From NCBI GenBank assembly GCA_022495005.1, contig JAGYXB010000956.1:124001-188000 (forward strand): DNA of 64,000 nt. The letters run 5' to 3'. The notes beneath the pieces were generated by a model. The model worked only from the letters and a program-made list of their open reading frames with translations. It was not told the DNA's origin and did not search any database. The translations under genes were made by a program, and so were the position numbers. The DNA comes from Rhyacophila brunnea. Its lineage: Eukaryota > Arthropoda > Insecta > Trichoptera > Rhyacophilidae. This document shows, one piece after another, positions 35,001 through 44,000 of this stretch (the stretch's first letter is position 1; the number at the start of each line of letters is the position of its first letter).

Positions 35001-38000
35001 TCGCCTATGGTGCCACTGTAGAATGATTTACCTATACCTAATTGTAATATAACACAACCGATTCGCTTTTTCTACTTAGAAATTAAGTACCTGCTGAATA
35101 AATTATCACAATATGGTGGCAGTTGGCACTTAACTATTTACTATTGCTAACTAACTTTAATTGTGTCAATTTATGTAGTACAATAAGCAGTAAATATATT
35201 AGCCATAGATGAAAGTAAAATCCAATGTCCTCAGTGCAAACATGGTCAATTCCAAATTCGACATTTATTGTTTCAGGGCTATATTCAATTGTCTATTGTA
35301 TTTTCATATAATTTTATTTTGTGGTGTTATTTATTGTTACCTACATAAAGACAAAAATATCTTTACCAGACAATTTATTTTATTGTTGAATTATACACAA
35401 AGTGTGTATATGTGCTACGCATAATATATACTACTCATATGTACTCATATTGCAAGACGTCGCTTGTTGATAAAGATCAAATTAATATTTCTTAAAAATT
35501 TTTGCATGTCTTGCAAAACATTTGAAGACAAACTTACTCGTTACCTACATAGTACATTGTTCTTTGGGTATCACACGACATTACAATATGAAGTAATGAA
35601 GCATGGTATTTAGCACCGATTTCAATTTGTTATCAGATAGTTTCGTATTAACCAAGTTTACAAAGTACAATAGGTGCTTGAAGATGCAGAAAGGCCAAAT
35701 GCGGATCACTAAAAACTCTTCCAATGTAAATTTAGATGAATTAGAATTTTTTACATTATATTTCCTAGGGTCTACTACTAGCATTCGTCTATCAGGTAAA
35801 ATTGGCATTGAAATATGCATGCTTTTAATTATTATCGGAAGACGATCACAATTTTTCGGAAGATGTGCTTAATAAAAAGAGAGAATAAAAGTCACCTTCC
35901 AGTCGTCTTCATCCTGAGGCGGGTCACGGGTGTCAGGTGTGGCCGTGCCGTTGGCGAAGGGGGCCGCCTCCTTTGACTCCTCGGGCTTGAAGAACTTGAT
36001 TACCTGCCGGCAGTCATTCGTTGCCATTGAAATAGAGCAATTGCAAATAAGAAAATTAGCACGAGAAATAAAACTTTTTGTTTTGTTCTCCATTTCCAGA
36101 CACTTAATCAGTCGTAGTAAATCTAGTATTACTCATATTGTACTTATGTAGTTAAATAAATATTTTTCTTTTGTACTAGTTGCTGATGAGAAAGGATTTG
36201 TTTTTTAAAAATAGTTTGTGAAAGTGTCAATATTATCATTAAAAACTGCAATGAATCGTAAATGAGTGAATAAGGGAAGGGTACTAGTGATTCTACTTAC
36301 TACTACATGGAGAAAACAAAAGAAATCAGATGGGGGCTTAAGAAGATTTTCTTAATAAGCCGTTCAACCACTGATTATCTTGGGGGGGGTTTGACATTTC
36401 ATGCATACGCCTCTTACACATTCAAATGACTGTACCTATACGGCAGGGAAGCGGATATAAGAGGATAGGGGAGGTCACCTCAAGCATCTCGTCGTTGAGT
36501 CCGTTGAGAAGGCAGCCGAGGAATTCCTCGGCATCCTCTTGGCGGCCGTCCACGCGGAAACTGTCGCCGCCACGCTGTACATCGCGCAGAGCTCGTAGGA
36601 CTGCGGCCGCATCTAAGGGGGGCCCGGCTCCCACCAGGGGTGTGCCCTGTTGCGGGACACGATCTCCCGTCGCATCAGCCGGTGCAGCTGCCGCCGCTCG
36701 AGAATTTCGTTCAGCACGCGTCACTCGCGCGCCCGCCGCCATCGGGGTGAACTTATGGCATAAATCCACCCTGAAATGAAATGTCTATCAATAACTATGA
36801 TCATGGACCCGCATCCTGAAGGGGGGCCCGGGCTAGGATGTACGGTGGCCCCCTCCCCTATGGGTATCCATGTATTTTAGTGATTTATTATATTATTAAA
36901 TAAATCCACTTGAATTATGTCGGCACTCAGCATCATATTATGAAATGCTGATCACGAATCCCTTTTGTGGTGCATGCGCAATGCGCACAAGTAACATGCG
37001 ATCATAGAGGTATTAAATAAAAAGAGGGGCAAAAAATCGGCTTTCTCTATTCTCTCAGCCATTATTGACTATTGGACGTGCCATATTAGTGAACACCGGA
37101 TTACCTAGCGCGCCTACTGTATATGTAGAAAAGAGTAAACTTCTTTCAGAAATACAACCATAGCTCGCGGGCTCTACAGAAATACTTGGCGGGCCGTAGT
37201 TTGCCCAGGCCTGGTATAGAGTATAGACAACAAACATTAGTCTGCAGCAATTTATTGTTTTCACGCATTTAATTGCAATAATTGTAATGACACAATTATG
37301 AAAACAAGTTGAAAAGTTGATGCTGGCATTCGAATGAATATTTACCCAGTAGAATGATCTCTTCAACAATCTTTGTTTAATCATAAGTTACTGTTAATTA
37401 AAATGTGTTACGTTTCGTTATGTTACCTACACAGTGCAGTGCGGTGGTTATATAAATTGATGTCTTAAGGAATGACTGACTGTTAGCCATTCGCCCGAAC
37501 TATCGGTATGGATAATAGTGAATGAACATCTGGGATCAGCGAGCAATTTTCCAAATGCTTCCTAAAGATGGGACCTCATTTGGAAAACATTTATGTAGTA
37601 TTTATGAAAGTTTTAGTTATGAATATGACTCCATCATCATTTCTATACAACCAGATCTGTAGTCTGGCCAGTGGGGCGTGTTGATCGAGTAAAGTCGGAC
37701 AATATGGAAGGTGTATATAAAGGGTGCGAGACTGACATGGCATCGATGACTGGTGTGCTGGAGCGGTCGCGCTTGGTGGCGAAGGGCATGTTGAGCATAT
37801 TGTAAAAGGGCGGGCAGGCAATGAGCGCCTGCAGTGTGGCATTTGCGTAGCAGTAGTTAGAGCGGTTGGACATTCCTCGTGGCAGTAGCCACACACTCTG
37901 GTGCTCCAGCCGGTGCGCTGACAGCAGCCCTGTAATCAAACCGTTCAATATCAACAGACCTGTAATATTCCTCTCACCCCTCCTCTCACCGGTCCAATAA

Positions 38001-41000
38001 AATAATACTCACTTCCGATGCGGTACGAGTCAGGGTCATCCACATGAGCGGGAACACGGTCGCGTTCCTCTCGGGTGCTCTTTCCATCCTTGCCGGAGGC
38101 GGCTGACTCTGGACTCTTTGCTTCACTCCTGTCATCCGGTCGGCTGTCGACGGCTCCATCGGGGGACATGCCCGTCGTAGGTCTCTCTGAGGTAGACTCC
38201 CTCGGTAGTGGGTCAAATGGCCCTACCTTGGCAACGGGACGGACCCCGGTTGCTGGGGGACGCCGAACCGGTTCCTCCGGAACATCGGCTTCCCCGGCAA
38301 CAGGAGGCCGTGGGCTGCTGAACAAGCTGGCAAAGGACCTGATGGAAGGAGTAGGCGGCCCTGCGGGGGGACCCGGGACCCGAGCAGGCTCCGGGACTGC
38401 GTCGGAGAATCCTCTAGATGGCGGCGGGGGAGGAAAGTCAGAAGGTGAGGGCGCCGGGCGGGCAGCGGGGGGTGTCTCGGCTTCTCGTACAGGGGAAGAC
38501 CGCCGAGGCCTACGGAACGGGGCTCCGCCAGAAACCGGAACCGTTAAGGGAACATTCTTAGTTGGCGCAGGACGCTTAGACTCCTCTGCGGGTCGGGCAG
38601 GGACAGGAGCGGTTTCATAGGAATCAGGCAGGGGATCGACAGGTGTTTCCCGGCGATGCTTGCCAGCAAATGGGGCCTTGGCCGGGAGAGTGCGTTGGGG
38701 TGGCGTCCCCCGAGCAGGGTTTCCTTTCACGAACGTCTTGTTGACGGCGAAAGGAGCGGGGCCGACATCGGCACGTTCAGTTGCCAGAGGGGGGGCTGGA
38801 GCAGGAGTGGGCGGTTCAACAATTTCGAGGCGCGAAAATGCAGCTGATGGCGGGGCGACTGAATCGACAGGCGTTCTGTCCCCTTCAGTATCTAGCACGA
38901 CAGGCTCAGATTCGACTGTCTCTTGACGAGGAGCATCGGCAGGCACCACTTGGACTGGCGCAGGAGTGGCGATCGGTGAAGGGGTTGTTTCTCCAACTGC
39001 GCCTTCCGGTACAAGATCACGAGCAGGTTCGGTGACCGGTGGAACTTGGGGGATATCCCGCTCAGGTGAGGGGTCCCGCGGCCGAGGTCTAGGTTCTCTG
39101 GGAGGGTGCCCCCTACGGTCTCCCAGCCGCACGAAGTTCTTGGCATGCACGTTAAATTGGTGGGGTGTCACATGAGGAGGTGGATGGGCCGGTGGCACTG
39201 GAGCGGCAACAGGCATTCTAGGTGGAGGGGCCGAGTAGAAGGGTGCGGACGCCTCGCCGGAGTCGTACATGCCAGGAGGTACGGCAAAAGTAGGCCGGTA
39301 ATACATCTCAGGTGCGTGGTCTCTCTCGCCCTCGGGAAGGTACTCGTCGCCCTTGTCCGCCTGGGGGTCATCGGCAACAGGATATTCATAGGCGGCATAG
39401 GGGTAACCGGCTAGGTATGACACTTGAGGGTATACGGGCAAGTGGTAAAGGGGGGCGCCCTGCGCTGTTTGCGCGGATGGGTAATATTGCGGGTAGTAGA
39501 AGAATGGTTGAGGGCGAGGGGGGGAGGGGGCGCGTTTGGGCGGACCGGCGCGTCGCCCTCTCCGGCCTTCCCGCGGACGACCGTCTTGAGATGCAGGGGG
39601 CCCATACGCTTGAGGGTGGGCGTGAGGGTGCGGTCGGTAGTATTGACTCATATAGCCGTGAACGTTGACGTTGGCCGTGACCTGGCTGACATAGACATTC
39701 GATGGTGCAGCCCAGGGTTGGTTGTGGGCGGGAGCCGCAGGATAGAAGGGGGCGGCGGGGGGCGGTCGGGAATAGGCAGGGTCATGGGCCGGGGGCGGCA
39801 CGGCTCCACGGGGGTGCGAGGGGGGGCGGGGGGAGTGCGCCATCTCCTCGCCTGGTGGTGGACCGCTCAGCGTCGTTGCCGCTCCCTCACGATCGTGCCG
39901 CGGCGACTCTGCTAAACAAACGACAAATGAGAACTAATATTAGGAAACTTGCATCACCCGTAGAAAATTTTGTATATGAAATTATTATGTATAAATATTT
40001 AAATTTGGACAAAAACTAAGACCCATAACTTCCCTGAGAATAAGATATGCAGCCTCAGTTGTGTTCTGGACAGAGGGAAATTTGTTTCATCGGCAAAATA
40101 AAACTTTTGTAACAGTGTTGCCTTAGTCTTGCCAGATCTTACTTGCGAAAACCACAGTGGGCACGTGGCTTCAGATCTAACATTTTTCAAAATCAAAACT
40201 AGCATGAAAGTTTTCATAAAAATACTTTACGTTGACAGATGACGTTGAATATGTGTGGTGTTGCAGGGTAGTGATTGAGTAATATCTCGACTAACTGCCC
40301 TGCTAAGTAAAGTAAAAGTTAGTGTCTATTTATAGATTATGTTGAAACGATCTAATAATTTTATTTAATGTAAGAGAAAGGGTAGTTAAAACTTGGATTC
40401 TCATTTCACTAAAATCAAAACCACTGTCTTTTTACTTAGCAGGGCGGTCTACTCGAGAGATTTTTTTTCATAGACAATAAACGAAGGCTGCAATTTTTTT
40501 TACTCCTAATGACATCTAATATTCTTTCCTGCAAAACTACTATCTAAGTGGCATTTTTTTGCAGGTGAGTGTCGGCAACAATGATTAAGTTGATAGGCAA
40601 ATATATAATACCGTATGGAGGGCGAAGGTCCGCGGGAGGAAGCGGAGTCGACGAAGGCTCGGGCGCAGGCGCGGGGGGCGCTGGCGAGAAGAGCGCTGTG
40701 GTCAGGCTGCTTCGCTCCTCTTCATTTATGTCCGTCAAGTCCAGGAATTCATACTCCTGCAAGGGAACGTTAATCAGCGGTCAGCGGTAATCTTACATTG
40801 CACCACTTTGAAACGAAAGCCGGCATACGAAATATTTAATTTTTTATCTCGAGGCGAAGGTCTCTGACGTGTCGCCGCAAAATGAAACTACTTTTGTTTT
40901 CAGTTTCAGTCAGATTTGATAGTAATCGCTGTCCACTTTCAGTGTGTTTCGACCCACCGAGTCGACTGAGCCCGAGCGATTCAGAACCTCGCGCAAATGT

Positions 41001-44000
41001 TACGACAGAACGGGACAAAATTACAAATACTTACACGTTTAAATATAGAAATAAAGTCTAAAACAACGGACGTTCTCAGTGATTTGAATTGTGATCATAT
41101 ATGTATGTATATATATATATATATATATATACAGTACACTCTCAGTACGTTCATCGCGAAGAAAGTAATGTACTAGGGAGGAAAGTGACCAAGGACCGCA
41201 TCACAATTATGCCGTGCTCCAATGCAACAGGGACACACAAAATTAAGCTTTTGGTCATAGGGAAAGCCAGGATTCCTAAGCCATTCAAGAATATCTGCCA
41301 CACTGAACAACTGGTTGTGTCAAGTGATTTACTGTTTAATATTTAGTTAATAAACTTAGTTTATAAATGTATAATTTAGTAAATACTTGATTTTTGATTG
41401 TAAATAAAGCCGTAATTTGCTAGTACAAATTTCTCAAAAAAACTATTTTTACGAAATACCTGTTTTAATTTTTAACCATATTTTGTATGTATGCACTATA
41501 ATCCGCCGCTTTCACTAATTGGATACTTGTCTGGTTTTTGGGGTGGCAGATTACTGAGAGAGTACAGTATAGGTATATATTTTTTTTTTCTTACCGATAC
41601 AGCGAAGTTCCCCTTCATATTGACTTTTTATCTGAAATGGCACCTCAGAAACTTTTACTCGGATAGGTACAGACTTGATTTGATTTTCAAATATTGCATC
41701 AAAAACTCTAAAGCGTAGTCTGATACTCCGGTCTATAATAGTGATCCTATTATATATTTCTACATGAACGTTTATTCAAACAGATACCAGAATAGCATTG
41801 AGACCGGATGACATGGTCTCAGTCAAGCATTTCACCGGGTGGTAATTTATAAGCATTTTAAAAACATCCGTATCTGTATGAAATGCAATATCGTATATAT
41901 TTATATATAAATATATTCGATATTATTGTATCTCTGTTTCCTACATATATGTTTCTAAAATGTGTACAAATTACCACTCGGCGAGGCGATGAAAAAGAAC
42001 GTGTCATCCAAACTCAATGCTATTCTGTTATCTTTTGTTTGAATAAATGTTCGTGGCCATAATATATATGTACAATTGCTTACATACATTTTACAGGTTA
42101 CAGATATGGTTTGAATTCTGATTCACCCATACGTATACGATGCGATAAACCCTACTCCCTACTTTTTACTTATTTATGTCAGTTATTGTTGTGTTTATCC
42201 TTATGGGGTCAACAGGAACATTTTGGGATCATTGCAGAGATAATTCCTAAGAGATAATGTACTATATACTGTCGGGTGTACGCTCAGAGCGGCCTAAGTA
42301 TGACGAAAAGGGTTCGGTTTAACTGGCAGCGAACAGTTTACTGTGTCAGTTCCGACTAAATAAGCCAAATCAGATATTTTATTTTGTCGAAAGAATCGGA
42401 AGCCATGTGGTTTTTAAATTTAGCTTGTCATGGTTCCGGTGTATTTCAATAGGCTCCATCGATGAGCTCCTTTCTACTCCAAGCAGTACTAGCTAAACCA
42501 ACCCTTTTCCAGCGTTGCCAACTTAGCGTTTTTCTTGCCAGATCTAGCATTTTTGAATTTATTTTAAATAAAATTGTATGACCTGCTCTATTAGTTTGTA
42601 AAAATGTTGTTAATATTTAAACACATTTTTTAGAAAAAAGCTGGCAATACTGCTCTTTTCAGAATACTCAAACCGGTGTTCGCATTCTTATTCATCTAAT
42701 GTCTAGTCCAGATCTACATAGGTACATCTGTTTCTTCATAACATTATACATTGTATTAAGACCGTTTTCAAACACTTAATTGCAATAAAAACATTTCAAA
42801 TGTCGTGATACCAATGTTCATGATTTCTTGCATTGCCGCAGATGGAAAAAGTGTGCTAATACACTGATGAACAACCAAGTGTAGCTATATTTGTAGTCAT
42901 TTTTACTGTTTCATCGGAAGTAGTGACACATCGTCGCTATAGTACTTGTTTTCCGAATATCCATTTTTGTCAAAATCGACATTTTAATGCAGTTATATTT
43001 CTTTTGTCTAACTACACCGAAATCATTTATAAAAATTGTATATTTTCATGTAGAAACAGAGATATTTTTTAAAAAACTCCGAATACGCCATGTTTCGCAA
43101 CGATTGCTTTGTGCTTATTTTCCGAATGTCAAATAGAATAGCTCGGTCTCACTCTCGCATATCGCTTTCATATAGCGCTGTCTACTTCTAATGTCGCTCA
43201 CTTCATATGTGACTGATGTCCGTTTTTCGTCTTTCAAAGCGCACGATTTTGACTACCATTGTGTTATTTTAAGTTTCTATCGTTTAAATAGTGAATTTAT
43301 CAAATTTAAAGTTATCAATCTTGGCTGCTACATCACCGGTTCGCTCTGAACTTACAGCAGAGTTATGGAAGTAAGTATTTTAACCTAAATTACTGTATTT
43401 TGTACTGAGAAACAGAGATAATATCCCAACGGTCATACGAATTGTACAGTGTGACTCGGTAACTACGGTCTAAAACTTTTTCTGTTTTTAATTTACTTTT
43501 TATCTATTCATGCTAAAATGTATGCGAATATTTAATCTCATTTATTAATAAGATGTATGTTTATACGTATTTTTTTTTTTTTGGTGGATTTCCATTGAAT
43601 AGTACATTTGATTGTATTTTCATTAAGTATAATTATAATACTATTGGCTATCCAATAGATATTTTAGTAAATGTACGATCTATTAAGATTAATTCTGGTT
43701 TCGTGAGTGAATATTTTATATAATAATATTATACTCAGGATAGAATATTCGCAATCAATGGTTATTAAATAACACATGCCCCAATTTTTTGTTCCATGCC
43801 AATAAAACATAATACCTAATATGCAATATATGGTTTGTAATAAGTTTAATTGTATCAAGTTCGATTAAAATCCATAATGAAGCATTATTTGTGACCAATA
43901 AAAATATCATTGCCACCGTTTTAATATAGAAATTAGGAAAATTTTACTACCTACATTATTATTACGTAAATCTATGGATACAGATTTTTATAACTATAAT

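Noticed and set aside
38075..39915. Plus-strand open frames of 60-181 codons opposite USP10 exon 3
   Set aside because: GC-rich shadow frames of a verified coding exon on the other strand.
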